In this document: in pieces, positions 10,690 through 21,865 of the stretch
Layout of the letters: every line of letters begins with the position of its first letter
Position numbering within the stretch: the first letter of the stretch is position 1
Made by a program: the position numbers and the translations under genes
The notes under the pieces: model-generated
Database searches by the model: none
What the model saw: only the letters and a program-made list of their open reading frames with translations
Told to the model about the DNA's origin: nothing
Origin: Thereva unica
Lineage: Eukaryota > Arthropoda > Insecta > Diptera > Therevidae
Length of the DNA stretch: 64,000 nucleotides
Assembly: GCA_949987705.1 (NCBI GenBank)
Contig: OX465283.1
Location: 50,444,953-50,508,952 of the forward strand
Direction of reading: 5' to 3'

Positions 10690-10910
10690 ATACGGTCAGA
10701 GTTGTACAAAGATAGAGTTTTACATACCACCCTGTATTTTTGTAACCCTATAACCTATTTTCATGAGTAAGGTACCAATGAACGCACTTCATTCCTCCAC
10801 TTATCTATGATGTTAAAATTGTTGGTTCTATCTTCGCAAGTTTAGGAGTTATAAGTTGTCAAAGACCAACTTTTGGGTTTTTTTAACAAAAATGTCAACT
10901 TGGTAGGTGA
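10690..10910 (+). repeat. Dispersed repeat family X, copy 2
   Basis: Matches the reverse complement of 7640-7860 and the window end 63850-64000, including CTATTTTCATGAGTAAGGTACC followed by TCCTCCACTTATCT and AGGAGTTATAAGTTGTCAAAG. Copy 2 has an additional GTTTTTTTAACAAAAATGTC block also seen in copy 1. Nature unknown. Confidence 0.6.
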
Positions 10911-11416
10911 AGCTCTGTTTAACAAAGGGGGGAAATATGGGGACCGCTTAATGGATTTTTTAAAATCATTAATGTTTATTGCGTCTAAAAATATTCGATA
11001 TAAAGTGGAACTATGTGGAACTGTTTTTAAAAAGCTTGCAATTACAGTTTGTGGTAGTCATTTATTTAATACTTAGAAAAACGTCTTATATACTACATAA
11101 GTATTTTAATTTATTAACAAATTTTTGAAAAAAAAAAAAAAAAAAATCCTGTCGCTTCTTCCTCTATACTGAAATGCCACGACTCTTAATATAAATAACT
11201 CAAAACAAGCATAATAAGCTGTTGGTATTTCGAGCGCAATTGATTCTCGCGTTGACTTTGGGTCAGAGAGGGGAAGTTAAGCGCGTGTTAACAGCCAATT
11301 ATGTCACTATCTCGCCATTGTTTATTTGTAGTATTATAGAGTGGTTATTTAAGAATGCATCCCAGTTAGTTTTGATCAGTTAAAATGTAATAATTTTTTT
11401 GATTTTTGTCATCGTA
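10911..11416. other. AT-rich spacer with poly(A) run
   Basis: No gene seen. A run of about 20 A residues at 11128-11147 could be the tail of a plus-strand retroelement, but the preceding sequence is not recognisable. Confidence 0.3.
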
Positions 11417-11512
11417 AAGGGTCAATCCGTCCCAGTGTGCGCCGCCGGGACTCGAACCCGAGACCTCTGGGATAGCAGTCAGGCGCCTTACCCCTAGACT
11501 ACCGAGGCCCCC
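11417..11512 (-). mobile_element. tRNA-derived SINE head (RNA polymerase III boxes)
   Basis: Read on the minus strand, it has an A-box-like TAGTCTAGGGGTAAGGC and a perfect B box GGTTCGAGTCC about 40 nt later, inside a CGGG...CCCG T-arm. The 5' GGGGGCC does not pair with the 3' side, so a functional tRNA cloverleaf is unlikely. A similar tRNA-like unit lies at 62213-62283. It is best read as the tRNA-related head of a SINE or a tRNA pseudogene. Confidence 0.6.
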
Positions 11513-11549
11513 CAGCACTATTAAAGCGCCGCCTCTGCTTATGTTCATC

Positions 11550-14342
11550 TATAGTTAGGTTACTACCTATCCTTGCTCTATTTACTCGTGTCTACTGATT
11601 CTCAAGCCTGTTTCTTTACCACTTTTCCTACTACCTTTCTAGCTGAGCCCCTTTTGCTCATAACTTTTTTCACGGAAATCTACCATTCAGGAAATATCGG
11701 AACATTCCCAGACATTCCCCGCACCCTGTATACATATGCATGCTACACCGCATCTCTAACTATTTCTAAAACCTACAAATGAAGAATATTGAAAGACTTC
11801 TTGAAAAGCCAACAATCCTCTCTCCAAAGAGATGAATAAGTAGGCGAAACATTCAAAGAAAACAAACCTATTAACTCAAAATGACTAGCTTCAAACTTAA
11901 ACTCCGTTTTTATTTAAGCAAATATCTACTGGGGAAAACAAAATTATATTGTTAATGTTTAATCTTAATTTCTAAACCATTCACTTTAATCCCTCAAAAG
12001 TTGTACAATCTAAAGTTTAAACTGTCGTTTCATGTTAATTACATCATTTACGATAGCACCATTCCGGGTTAATAGAGCAATAATATGCCCACAACTATTT
12101 CAATAATAATCCCTTAACTGTCATTTCTTAATCTCTCCATCATCTTAAAAATCTGTAAAACCCACAAGAGCTTAAAAAATTGCCACATGTACGAAACACT
12201 TAGAGCAGTGAATTTATAAAACCACCCTTAAACAACTGAAGCTTGTCCCACAGTTCTACTAAAGAATCTAATCATCTAAAACCCCAAAAAGCCCCCACGA
12301 CCTATTCGTAACACGTCACCGTAACATAAGGGCACGATCTAATCTCAAAATGAAGATAAGGGCGAGGGTGAATTCCTGAACATTTTTTACATGAACCTGC
12401 CTTGCTCACTTTCGAGCCCCTCAATCTAAAATACAGCAACACGCTTCTTATCCCCAGATGCTACAACTTTTAACAACGTAACATTTTGAAGGCTGAAGGA
12501 GAAAGATTTACAGGACGATGTCATGTTCACAGTACGAGATTCCGGAGACGAGAGGGAGAAAGGTCCTTTTCAAGAAAGTTAAACCTATTACCAGTCCTAA
12601 TTCGGGCGATATGGGTGGCCCTTTAACGTCCACAGGAATTTCAATGCGAAACGTCAGAATTGGGCTTGATGGCAACAAAACTTGCATCGTTCATTCCGCA
12701 CTTGTATATAAAATGCCGCATTGCATTCGGGTGCATCAGCCTGCCGCAGACAATGGTGTAATCCACTTAAAACTACAAACTTGAATTATACTCTCGGATT
12801 TATTGTAGCCAGGAATTTGTATGTGCATTTGTGTGTCGAAATGGTCCGAGGATAGAAGTATTGATCCATTCAATTAAAGTTAAGGTGATGGCAAAAATAT
12901 GAGCTTCTATGGTGGTAGTTTTCGCATTGCGGCAGTTCTGCAACCAGAACTTGAATGCGATACCTGGGTAGATAGCGAAGAACACAGCTGTAATTAGTTT
13001 TTGAGCACACTGAGATTTATTTTATTTCCGGAGCTCCGCAATAGAATATAAAACTAGAAGCCAGAAAGGCGGTGCTGAGTACTTGTGCAAACTATGTATA
13101 TTTAGGTAATCTCACACCCAGCCCTAAATCTGATATTCTTTACCTACGGAAGTAAACTCTAAAATGTTCGCTAGACTTTTAAATCAAGAGGACTACAATG
13201 TCTGTGTTAACATTTAATAATTGAAGGACTTGAAACTTGAGTATACCTACATTTAAAAATAATGATAACGTTAAAAAATAGAAAATATTCTTAAGTTTTA
13301 GTTGGACGACAAACTAGGACCAAAAAGGCAGGAGCTTTTCCAAAAAAAAAAAAAATTGAAAAACATCAATACCTTAAAAACTACCCTTATAACTAGCAAT
13401 GTTTTGGCCAATGGTTCCTTTTAAGGTGGCTATTGCCGATAGTGAATGTCAAGAACTTATAAAAAAGATATATTTGAAGAAAGTCTCACAAATTGCATTG
13501 TCTTGAAAGTTACTAAGACTTGAAATCCGCTTTTGAGGCAGCCTTTGCAGTGTTAGTATTATCACTCTCTTTCAAGCTTCCCATAACTGGATCGTATCGT
13601 AACATCCCAAAGTAAAAAAATACAGGAAGATGCACGAAAAGACATAAAAAGCATTTTTGAGCAAGGAGGACGCGAAGGACGAAAACTTTCCCAAGGGGAG
13701 ACTCGTTGGGAGACCGAACCGAACCAAGTCTTTCTGAATATAAAAATTTATCGTCAGCGTACCCTGTATAGTCATCGATCTATCGGCTTAGCAGGATTCT
13801 CTCTAAGCATCCCTTTAAACCAACTTTCTTCAGGGAAGAAATTAAAGCTCTCACTGAAAACTCACCTCAGGAGCTTCAAAGAAGTGTTCCCAGAGTCAGG
13901 TGCCTTAGGTTGCAGGCAGAGATAGTAGAATCAAGAAACGAAGCCTGTCAGCTTTTCACCGTAGAAGAGATGCGTTTTTAGGCAGTAAACAGTTTATCCT
14001 AGTTTATAAGTTAACGGAGATATTCTCCGCTATATTATTAAGTAGTAGTTTTAAGCAAAGCAATGATAGAAAACTGCTTTCTCACTCGCAGCATGCTGAC
14101 ACGAAAGGTAAATCAGTCGACACTGCTCTCCCCTCTCAGGCAGCGGTCATCGGAAGATCCCTTGAATTCAAGGAGCCTTTATTCATATACGCCTGTAAAA
14201 ATCAACAACAATTAAGGCCAGTTTACATCTCAGACTCAAAGTGGAAGGGAAAATCTGAGCTCCTTTATCGCATAAAAGATAGCATGGTTCTGTCTCTGTT
14301 TCACCAAAGTGGCAACAACAAACGGCAGCCTGAAAGTAGAGC
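11550..14342. other. Long stretch without recognised features
   Basis: About 2.8 kb of AT-rich sequence in which I recognise no gene, RNA or mobile element. The 88-codon frame at 12518-12784 (plus) has a serine, proline and glycine mix with no known motif. The frames at 13572-13775 and 14183-14371 (minus) look like chance. A diverged repeat origin is likely but cannot be shown. Confidence 0.4.
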
Positions 14343-15610
14343 TCTAACATTAGGCAGTTCAGTTTTCGCAATGTGGATTACTCTGAAGTTCACAAAGCTT
14401 TTTACTCTATAAAGTCAGAATCTGTTGGACTTGATAATCTTCCGTCTATCTTCCTTAAGTGCATTTTTGCTGTAATCACCCCCTATATTACACACATTTT
14501 TAATAACTGCCTAACGAAATCATACTATCCACTTCAGTGGAAAAAAGCGAAAGTAATTGCCTTACCTAAATCCCTCTGATTATCGCCCCATCAGTATCCT
14601 ATGTTTCTTAGGCAAAGTATTAGAGAAATTAATGTCTTGGCAAATCCAGGCCTAATCTGAAGTGTTGTCTATGTTGTCGGGTACACAGCCCAGCTTCCGG
14701 AAAATCAGTAGCTGCAGGTAACTACTGACCTTCGAATTGCATTTATGGGGCTTCTCGACTTCAGCAAGGCTTTTGATAGTGCTAGTCATAAGCTTCTTGA
14801 AACTAAACTATCATACTATCTGGGTTTCTCCCCCTCAGCCACCTCCTTAATTCGGAATTACATAAGCAGCCGTTCCCAAAATGTATGATTTCAAGATTCT
14901 ATCTCTGATCCATCACCAATTACATGTGGGGTTCCGCAGGGCTCTATTCTAGGGCCATTATTGCTTAGCATTTACATTAATGATATCTGTAATTCTGTCA
15001 GGGATGTATGCGGCTGACGTTCAGATTTATTTAAATAGTCCTCTTGGATTGGTAGAAAACTGTGTCTATAACATCAACGCTGATCTTGAGCGAATACATC
15101 TATGGTCGTTATCCAATCAGTTGCACCTAAATGGCTCTAAGTCTTGCTGCATCGTAATGCACAGGAGTGTGTTAAGCTGGTGACATAAACAAGCGTAGGT
15201 ACATGCATTGCATTCAGAGGTTCCATGATATGCGGAGAATCTCCTCTGGCACTTATGTGCTCCATTAACGATTTATGAAAAATTATCCTTCCAAGAATTT
15301 TTGGGCGCATACCCCGATTTTCCAGTCCAACTTTACTGTACTAAGGTCTGTATATAACCTCCGCAGATTTGACCATATAAGCCCATACCGCTCTTCTATT
15401 CTGGGGTGCACCCTCGACGAATACCTTTCCCTCAAGGCAGCAGTATTTCTATAAACTTCAACGCTATGAACGTCCGTCCTCCTTTAGTGTATTTATCGCG
15501 GTCATACTACAACAAAAAACTTTTTATGTCGCCAAGAGTCCATTACCTAATTGGGCAAAGGTTCTTTTTTCTCTTCACTGTCTCTGCCTGTGGAACAATC
15601 TCCTACAAAC
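14343..15610 (+). pseudogene. Decayed CR1-like LINE, RT region; resumes at 23557-23662
   Basis: The plus strand encodes recognisable RT blocks in broken frames: YSIKSESVGLDNLPSIFLK, then LLDFSKAFDSA, CGVPQGSILGPLL and a YADDVQIY-like core reading AADVQIYLNS. These match in order the better preserved LINE at 53228-56250. The C-terminal end (LWNNLLQTML) is cut at 15615 by the BEL element and continues after 23556 with SLNVFRKLVFKYL. The 5' end is truncated. The BEL insertion therefore post-dates this LINE. Confidence 0.8.
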
Positions 15611-15615
15611 CATGC

Positions 15616-16063
15616 TGTGGCGTCAATGATTTGTAATTCTGTGACGTCAATGATGATCTTTTCCTTTAAATGTTGCACTACACATCACATTAAATATTTA
15701 AATAATTAAAAACGATTTTTTTTTATCACCACGTTATAAATTTTATTGTTTAAAATGAATAAAAAATGAATCACATGAATTTACAATAAAAATTTTACTA
15801 GATAACTGCTCTTGCCGGCGTATTATCAAAGAGTGAGTAAGATTCGCAAATCATCCAGGCTGGAACTTTGAAGACCAAAAAAAGCCGCCGGAATTGTGGG
15901 TGATACGGTTTTTTTCTTTACACAACTTGACCAATGTGTACATGGGTGACGTGGCGTTATTATTTGTGCTAAAAATTTTCTGGAAAATAAATTCGTTATT
16001 TTAAATATAATTTTTAAATATCAAGTTTGTCTTTTTTTTTTGTTTTGGATTGTGGCTCCAACA
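15616..16063 (-). repeat. BEL 3' LTR
   Basis: The 448-bp repeat is identical to the right LTR apart from one visible difference near its outer edge (GATTTG here, AATTTG there). It begins TGTTGG and ends CCACA in coding orientation. In coding orientation it lies downstream of the integrase end, so it is the 3' LTR. Confidence 0.95.
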
Positions 16064-16077
16064 TACTCCGCCGCCTT
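16064..16077 (-). promoter_or_regulatory. Polypurine tract of the BEL element
   Basis: In coding orientation the sequence AAGGCGGCGGAGTA ends exactly at the TGTTGG start of the 3' LTR. It is purine-rich except for a few positions, as expected for the plus-strand primer of reverse transcription. Confidence 0.6.
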
Positions 16078-16377
16078 GACACAACATGGTTGTGTTAAAA
16101 GAAGTACCCTTCGGTTGTGATGCTGCTGACTAAAGCTGAAGATGTAATATATAGATGTCGAAGCGCGACGTGGAGCTAACTAACAAACGAAAAACTAATA
16201 ATGTTACGGTTAGTTTATTATAGTTCACTACAGTTAATGCACTAGAGTTAATTCATTTTATATAGTTTGTTATATTCAATTCACTCAAGATTAATTCATT
16301 ATGGTTTGTTGCATTAATTCAATAAAGATCTGTTTATTATACACAAATTAATTATAAATAGATTTATTTGGGAATGT

Positions 16378-17739
16378 TTAGTTTGTAGTGTTGTGTGATG
16401 TCTCATAATTATCAATTATTGGTAATATGCATAATTTAGCGATAGGGCGTTTTAGTGTGGTTTTTTGTGTTTTGACCAAAGCGACTCTCACTAGTCCATC
16501 TCTTCCTGGATATACTTCTATGATTCGGCCGAGAGGCCATTGTGTGGGGCTCATCCTTTCGTCTTTAATGATGACAAGGTTTCCAATTTGTATATTGTCC
16601 TTAATCTTGGTCCATTTGGGTCTTTGTTGGAGGCGCGCAAGATATTCCTGAGACCATTTCTTCCAAAACTGATGCATAAGACGTTGTAACAACTGCCAAC
16701 GAGATAAAAGGTGAAGTTTTGTATCTATGTAATCTGGTTCTGGTGGTGCTAACAGTGAATCCCCAATTAAGAAATGTCCTGGGGTTAGCACAGAAAGTTC
16801 TGAGGAGTCAGTCGACATAGGGCAGAGCGGCCTAGAATTAAGGCACGCTTCGATTTGGGATAAAACTGTTGCTAGCTCTTCAAATGTAAGCGATGTGTCT
16901 CCGAGTACACGTCTAAGATGGTGCTTCATCGATTTTACACCAGCCTCCCATAGCCCACCGAAATGGGGCGAAGATGGTGGAGAGAAGTGCCATTGTATGC
17001 CATGATCGGCTATGCTTGCTGCCGTGCTTTGAGCCGCTGATCGTATAGCCTTCCGACAGTCCTCTTGAAGTGTTCGATTAGTGCCGACAAAGTTGGTGCC
17101 ACAATCCGAATAGATGTCCGAACATAATCCTCTTCTGGCCGTAAACCGTTTTAGTGCCGCCATAAAAGCTTGGGTGGACAGATCACTCACCGCTTCTAAA
17201 TGTATCGCCTTCGTACATAGACAGACGAATAATGCGATGTATCCTTTCGAGACCAGTCTGCCTCTGCCTTTTGAGACTCGTGTAAAAACTGGGCCCGCGT
17301 AGTCTACCCCTGTGTGTGTAAAAGGTCTTGAAATCTTTAAACGTGGTGCTGGTAAATTAGCCATGAGCTGAGAGGATATTGCAGCTCTTTGTTTAAAGCA
17401 AGTTATGCAGTGGTGAACCACGTGCCGTAATAAATTCCTCGGATTTGGTATCCAAAACGTTTTACGCAGGTAGGCTAACATGAGTTGAGGTCCCCCGTGT
17501 AGGGTTGTGTGATGTGCGTCTAATACAACCAGTTTCGTAAAATAGTGTTGGTTAGGCAGTATGATCGGATGTTTTTCGTTGTAACTGAGATCTGAATGCT
17601 CTAGCCGTCCTCCAACCCGTAACAATCCATCTGGAGAAAGAAATGGATTTAACGACAACAAACGGCTCTTGGCATTAACACTGTGATTAGTCTGTAAGTT
17701 TTTGATTTCAGCCCCGTAGACTTCTTGTTGTAGAATCAT
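16378..17739 (-). CDS. BEL/Pao pol, integrase part (out of frame with the rest)
   Basis: This 453-codon frame carries the integrase end of the polyprotein. A zinc-binding HHCC-type region uses His near 76-81 and Cys111 and Cys114 (HHTTLHG and CITC). The catalytic DDE triad is Asp146 (GVDYAGP), Asp212 (SDCGTNF) and Glu265 (LWEAGVKS). The C-terminal part contains the LSRWQLLQRL and PLGRIIEVYPG motifs of BEL integrases. It inserts the cDNA into host DNA. The first Met is only where the frame first shows one; the same frame stays open to the A7 run at 17878-17884, so integrase was part of one long gag-pol. The stop at 16378 is followed by about 300 bp to the 3' LTR. Confidence 0.9.
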   Translation of the reverse strand: MILQQEVYGAEIKNLQTNHSVNAKSRLLSLNPFLSPDGLLRVGGRLEHSDLSYNEKHPIILPNQHYFTKLVVLDAHHTTLHGGPQLMLAYLRKTFWIPNPRNLLRHVVHHCITCFKQRAAISSQLMANLPAPRLKISRPFTHTGVDYAGPVFTRVSKGRGRLVSKGYIALFVCLCTKAIHLEAVSDLSTQAFMAALKRFTARRGLCSDIYSDCGTNFVGTNRTLQEDCRKAIRSAAQSTAASIADHGIQWHFSPPSSPHFGGLWEAGVKSMKHHLRRVLGDTSLTFEELATVLSQIEACLNSRPLCPMSTDSSELSVLTPGHFLIGDSLLAPPEPDYIDTKLHLLSRWQLLQRLMHQFWKKWSQEYLARLQQRPKWTKIKDNIQIGNLVIIKDERMSPTQWPLGRIIEVYPGRDGLVRVALVKTQKTTLKRPIAKLCILPIIDNYETSHNTTN

Positions 17740-17869
17740 AAGGCAAGAGGTACGTGCTTGAAGAATTTCTTTAGCAGTTAACCAACCATACTGTCGAAAT
17801 TGTTTCTGTTTTTTACAATTGTTTGTGAACCGGAAACACCAAGCTACAATCCGTAAAAGAGTGCTCAGA

Positions 17870-20800
17870 TTAGAAAATTTTTTTAAGTAGTTCGCACGGT
17901 GGCGAAAGTTGTGTTGTTAATGTTTTTATGACTTTGGTTTCGACATTGGTTTCGTCATTGGTGGTGGTGTGGTGATGAAATGTTTCTGGCCAATCGTCCT
18001 TGGGATATTTCAGCCATTGAGGGCCATGCCACCACAAATGATGTTCTATGAATTTGGATGGAAAGAGACCTCGTGAGCCGCAGTCTGCTGGATTGTCCGT
18101 AGATGGCACATGACGCCATCGATTGATGGATGTCTTGGCGTGAATGGTAGCTACTCTGTTACATACGAACGTCTTCCATTTCGTGGGTTTCTCGTGAATC
18201 CAACTAAGTGCTATCGTCGAATCCGTCCAGGTATAGATATCCAAATTGCCATGACACATTAAGCCTTTAACTTTATGAAGTAATTTTGATAACAAAACCG
18301 CTGCGCAAAGTTCAAGCCGAGGCAGTGTTATTGGTTTAACCGGCGCGACTTTGGTCTTTGAAGTGAATAGCGAAACTTGAACCTCACCGGATCGGAGTGT
18401 AACTCTAGTGTAGATGACCGCGCAATATGCTTTTGCGGAAGCGTCGCAAAACCCATGTAATTGTATAGATGTAGTATCTGTAGTTGACCCAATCCAACGT
18501 GGAATCCGTATACTTTTGAGTAGTTGCAATTCGCCTCGCAACTTGTCCCAATCTTGTTGTATTTCCACCGGTAGACGATCATCCCATCCGACACCTTTTA
18601 ACCAAAGTCGTTGCATCAGGATTTTGGCTAGAACAATGCAGGGTGCCAACCAGCCGATGGGATCGAATAAAGATGCAATTTGGGAGAGTAGAGAGCGTTT
18701 CGAAAGGTGAGTTGAGTTTTGAATTTCCGAAATTTTGACCGCGAACACATCATGAATGGGGTACCAACAAATTCCAAGGGTTTTGATACAATGATCAAGA
18801 TCAAGCAACATCGAATACGAAGTTTCCTTTTGTTCAGATGATAAATGTTCGGTTAAGGCTGGAGTATTGCTAACCCACTTTCTGAGATCGAAACCTCCAG
18901 ATGCCAACATATCATTAAGTTGACTTTGCAATATTAATCCTGCTTCTAAGTCATAAGTACCAGACATCACATCATCTACATAGAAATCTCGACTTGCAAC
19001 GGTGTGTGCTAGGGGATACGCTTCCTTCTCATCGTACGCCAGCTGCTTTATGGTCCTCATAGCGAGATAGGGGGCGCAGGCTGTTCCGAAAGTGACTGTT
19101 GATAAATCATAATCCTGGATTCTCTCATTAGGGTTGCTTCTCCAAAGTATGCGTTGGTATGGTATGTGTTGGTCAATTACTTTGATCTGTCTATACATTT
19201 TGGCTATGTCTGCTGTAAAAGCAATTGGATATTTTCTCCAGCGCAAAATGACATCGATTAAATCTTCTTGCAGCTTTGGACCGGTTAGTAATGTATCGTT
19301 CAAAGCAATCCCATTGGAAGTGCGAGCTGATGCATCAAATACAACTCTCAGACGTGTAGTACTACTTTCCTTAAACACGGCATGGTGAGGTAAATAATTT
19401 AGGGTGTATCCGCTGATCCCCTGTAGGTCCGTGGTCAGATGGTCGAATTCAGTTGTGGTGGAAGGTTTCATATGCCCAAGTTCAATGTATTCTTGAAGGC
19501 ATTTTGTATAATCTGCGTAAATGTCAGGATTCTTTTCCAGCTTTCTTTCCATAGCCTTGAGTCTCCTTATTGCAAGCTCTCGTGAGTTCCCAAGCACGGG
19601 GGGCTTAAAGTCTATGAACGGGAGATGCACAATATATCTTCCATCAATGTCACGACGATGAGTCGATGCATAGTGTTGTTCGCATTTGACATCTTCCTCG
19701 CTTAGTTGTCGGGGCTCCATCCTCTCTTCGACTTCCCAAAATCGTTGAAGAAGCTTATCAGTTTCGATGTTACAGTGTAGTGATGTAATAACATTAGATG
19801 GTGCGTTCTGTTGGAGCTCGTATATATCAGTAGGAAGTTCGCCAAAAAGGATCCAACCTAGCTGAGTATTCTGTGCAACTGGACAACAGGGAGGTCCAGT
19901 TCGAAGATCAGCTAATAATATGCGGGCATAAACCTCAACTCCTAATAAAACGTCGACCTTGCTGGGATTGGTGAAGTGAGGGTCGGCTAGAGAAAGATTA
20001 TGTATATGAGGCCACTCTTGAGAACCTTTAATGAGTTTAGCAGGTAAATGAGAGGTGATTGAGTTGATCACCAAAGCTGTAACAGTTAAGGAGAAATCGC
20101 TTTTCCGAAGGGATTTGATTGTAAAGGACACTTGACTGCTTGACTTACTGACTGGGGAAGAGTCAATTCCTTTTATCTGTGCCTGAATGCGGGTTCGTTT
20201 TAGCTGTAATTGCTGCGCAGCATCTTCAGTGATGAAAGATCCTTCTGAGCATGGATCTATTAGGGCTCGTAAGGTGTAAACTCCTGTTTGTGTGGGGATA
20301 GTGATGAGTGCTGTGGCCAAAAGCAGATCACGTGAAGAAACATTTTTGTTCACATGTAGTGTATTGATATTTTTCTCGCTAAGGTTGGTTGTGGTGTGGT
20401 GTGATGTGGTATGTGTTGTGGTGTGTTGTGGTGTGTTATTTGTTGTGGTATCTTGTATTGTGGTGTGCTGCGGGGTATTCGGCCGTGTTACATTATGTGG
20501 CGAAAAGTTTGATTGTCTTGTATTGTGGTGTGGAGTGTAGTGTGATGATCCAGAAAATCCTGGGGAGCGAGAATTATTTACAGCTGTGTCGTGTAATAGT
20601 GTGTGATGACGCTGAGCGCAGTGGTAACAATTTCTAGGACTGGTGCAACCTTGAGTAGGGTGGCTGGATGCTAAACAGTTGAGGCATAAAGAGTTTCGTG
20701 ACGCGAATTCCATTCTGACCTTGGCAGTCATATTTAAAAATTTAGTACATTTCCTCAATGGATGCTGATTCTTACATAAAATGCACCCATACTGAGGTTG

Positions 20801-21865
20801 TAAGTGAAAGGCTTTTCTTTCTCGTTTAAAACTGTTGATTTTGTCGCGAGTTTCAAGATGTGACGTGGTCTTCGAATGTGACTTTATCATTTCCAAAGTT
20901 CGAAATCTGTTCTCTAAAAATAGAAGAAAAGTACTAAAAGTGGGTAAATCGATTTTACTTCCAAGTGACGTTTCCCATAGTTCTCTGGTTTCAGGTGACA
21001 CCTTTTGAACCAGGGTATAAATGAGAATCGAGTCCCAAGTGGATGTGTCAATTCCTAAATTTTGTAGCGCATGTAGTGACTCTTTCGTTACATCAATTAA
21101 CTGTTTGATCGATTCATGTGACTCGGTTTTTGCGGCCGGTTGAGACATGAGATGTCGTAAATGGTGGTTCACTATTATTCTCTTATTCTCGAAGCGTTCC
21201 GATAGTATATTCCAAGCAGCATCATAATTATCCTCTGTTGCTTCTAAATGACGAATTAGTCTTGCGGCTTCACCTTCTAAACTGGATTTTAAGAAATACA
21301 TTTTTTGCACTTTCGAAATCGCACTGTTGTGTATAGTTGAAACAAATAAATCTCTAAACGACCTCCACGATTTGTAAGAACCCGAAAATTTAGGAATATC
21401 TATTCGAGGCATTTTTACTTCAGGTCTAGCCACTTGTAACGGCGTTGATTGGTGGTGAGATGTGTTATACGGCGGTGAATTGAGCGCAGTTGAAGGAAAA
21501 AATAGCTCTAAATCATCATTTAATTCACCAAGAAAATTTGCGTAAATTTCCTCTGATTCACTAAACTTGTCGTCCAAGAAGTATGCGTTTCTTCTATCTT
21601 TCGCGTCGGCCATGGATTCAAGTTTACAATGATTGTCGCTAAATTTTCTCCAACAGTCATTAATACCTGAAATTCTTGCTTGAATATACCCTTTGGTGCG
21701 AGTATCTTTCGAGCGTTTCCTATAATTCCTCCTATAAGTTTCAATTTGATCAATTAAACTCACTTGAATTTTAAAAAGCTCCATCACACTATCAAGTTCC
21801 CCGAATGTTGCATCTGTGTTCGCCATTTGAGATTTTGATTTATTTCCCTTATGTTTTCCACCCAT
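17870..21865 (-). CDS. BEL/Pao gag-pol polyprotein (gag, protease, RT, RNase H)
   Basis: A 1331-codon frame from ATG 21865. Order: coiled N-terminal gag, a DUF1759 gag core (about 150-330, with IDIPKFSG), three Cys/His knuckles (about 361-430), and a His/Thr-rich linker (440-495). The retropepsin-like protease comes next, with the active-site region LIDPCSEGS near 535, and then the RT. Its core is YVDDVMSG at 962-965, preceded by RVVFDASA and YRQIKV. A Peptidase_A17/RNase H part follows (SLFDPIGWLAP, HGFCDAS near 1140, TWTDST near 1213, NPADCGSRG near 1258). It ends in a stop just after the A7 run (17878-17884); reading shifted by one base there continues into the integrase frame with conserved sequence. 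It could be a 1-nt indel or a sequencing error. A programmed shift is less likely because BEL elements normally use one frame. Confidence 0.93.
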   Translation of the reverse strand: MGGKHKGNKSKSQMANTDATFGELDSVMELFKIQVSLIDQIETYRRNYRKRSKDTRTKGYIQARISGINDCWRKFSDNHCKLESMADAKDRRNAYFLDDKFSESEEIYANFLGELNDDLELFFPSTALNSPPYNTSHHQSTPLQVARPEVKMPRIDIPKFSGSYKSWRSFRDLFVSTIHNSAISKVQKMYFLKSSLEGEAARLIRHLEATEDNYDAAWNILSERFENKRIIVNHHLRHLMSQPAAKTESHESIKQLIDVTKESLHALQNLGIDTSTWDSILIYTLVQKVSPETRELWETSLGSKIDLPTFSTFLLFLENRFRTLEMIKSHSKTTSHLETRDKINSFKRERKAFHLQPQYGCILCKNQHPLRKCTKFLNMTAKVRMEFASRNSLCLNCLASSHPTQGCTSPRNCYHCAQRHHTLLHDTAVNNSRSPGFSGSSHYTPHHNTRQSNFSPHNVTRPNTPQHTTIQDTTTNNTPQHTTTHTTSHHTTTNLSEKNINTLHVNKNVSSRDLLLATALITIPTQTGVYTLRALIDPCSEGSFITEDAAQQLQLKRTRIQAQIKGIDSSPVSKSSSQVSFTIKSLRKSDFSLTVTALVINSITSHLPAKLIKGSQEWPHIHNLSLADPHFTNPSKVDVLLGVEVYARILLADLRTGPPCCPVAQNTQLGWILFGELPTDIYELQQNAPSNVITSLHCNIETDKLLQRFWEVEERMEPRQLSEEDVKCEQHYASTHRRDIDGRYIVHLPFIDFKPPVLGNSRELAIRRLKAMERKLEKNPDIYADYTKCLQEYIELGHMKPSTTTEFDHLTTDLQGISGYTLNYLPHHAVFKESSTTRLRVVFDASARTSNGIALNDTLLTGPKLQEDLIDVILRWRKYPIAFTADIAKMYRQIKVIDQHIPYQRILWRSNPNERIQDYDLSTVTFGTACAPYLAMRTIKQLAYDEKEAYPLAHTVASRDFYVDDVMSGTYDLEAGLILQSQLNDMLASGGFDLRKWVSNTPALTEHLSSEQKETSYSMLLDLDHCIKTLGICWYPIHDVFAVKISEIQNSTHLSKRSLLSQIASLFDPIGWLAPCIVLAKILMQRLWLKGVGWDDRLPVEIQQDWDKLRGELQLLKSIRIPRWIGSTTDTTSIQLHGFCDASAKAYCAVIYTRVTLRSGEVQVSLFTSKTKVAPVKPITLPRLELCAAVLLSKLLHKVKGLMCHGNLDIYTWTDSTIALSWIHEKPTKWKTFVCNRVATIHAKTSINRWRHVPSTDNPADCGSRGLFPSKFIEHHLWWHGPQWLKYPKDDWPETFHHHTTTNDETNVETKVIKTLTTQLSPPCELLKKIF

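Noticed and set aside
11439..11512. Functional tRNA gene
   Set aside because: The B box is good, but the acceptor stem does not pair and a terminal T run for Pol III is absent, so SINE or pseudogene is more likely.
16427..16651. Plus-strand frames across the BEL element (for example 16427-16651, 18414-18710, 20292-20637)
   Set aside because: All are shadows of gag-pol or integrase on the minus strand with no motifs of their own.
20389..20637. Cys/Val-rich plus-strand frame as membrane peptide
   Set aside because: It comes from a low-complexity ACC/CAC-rich region encoding the His/Thr linker of BEL gag on the opposite strand.
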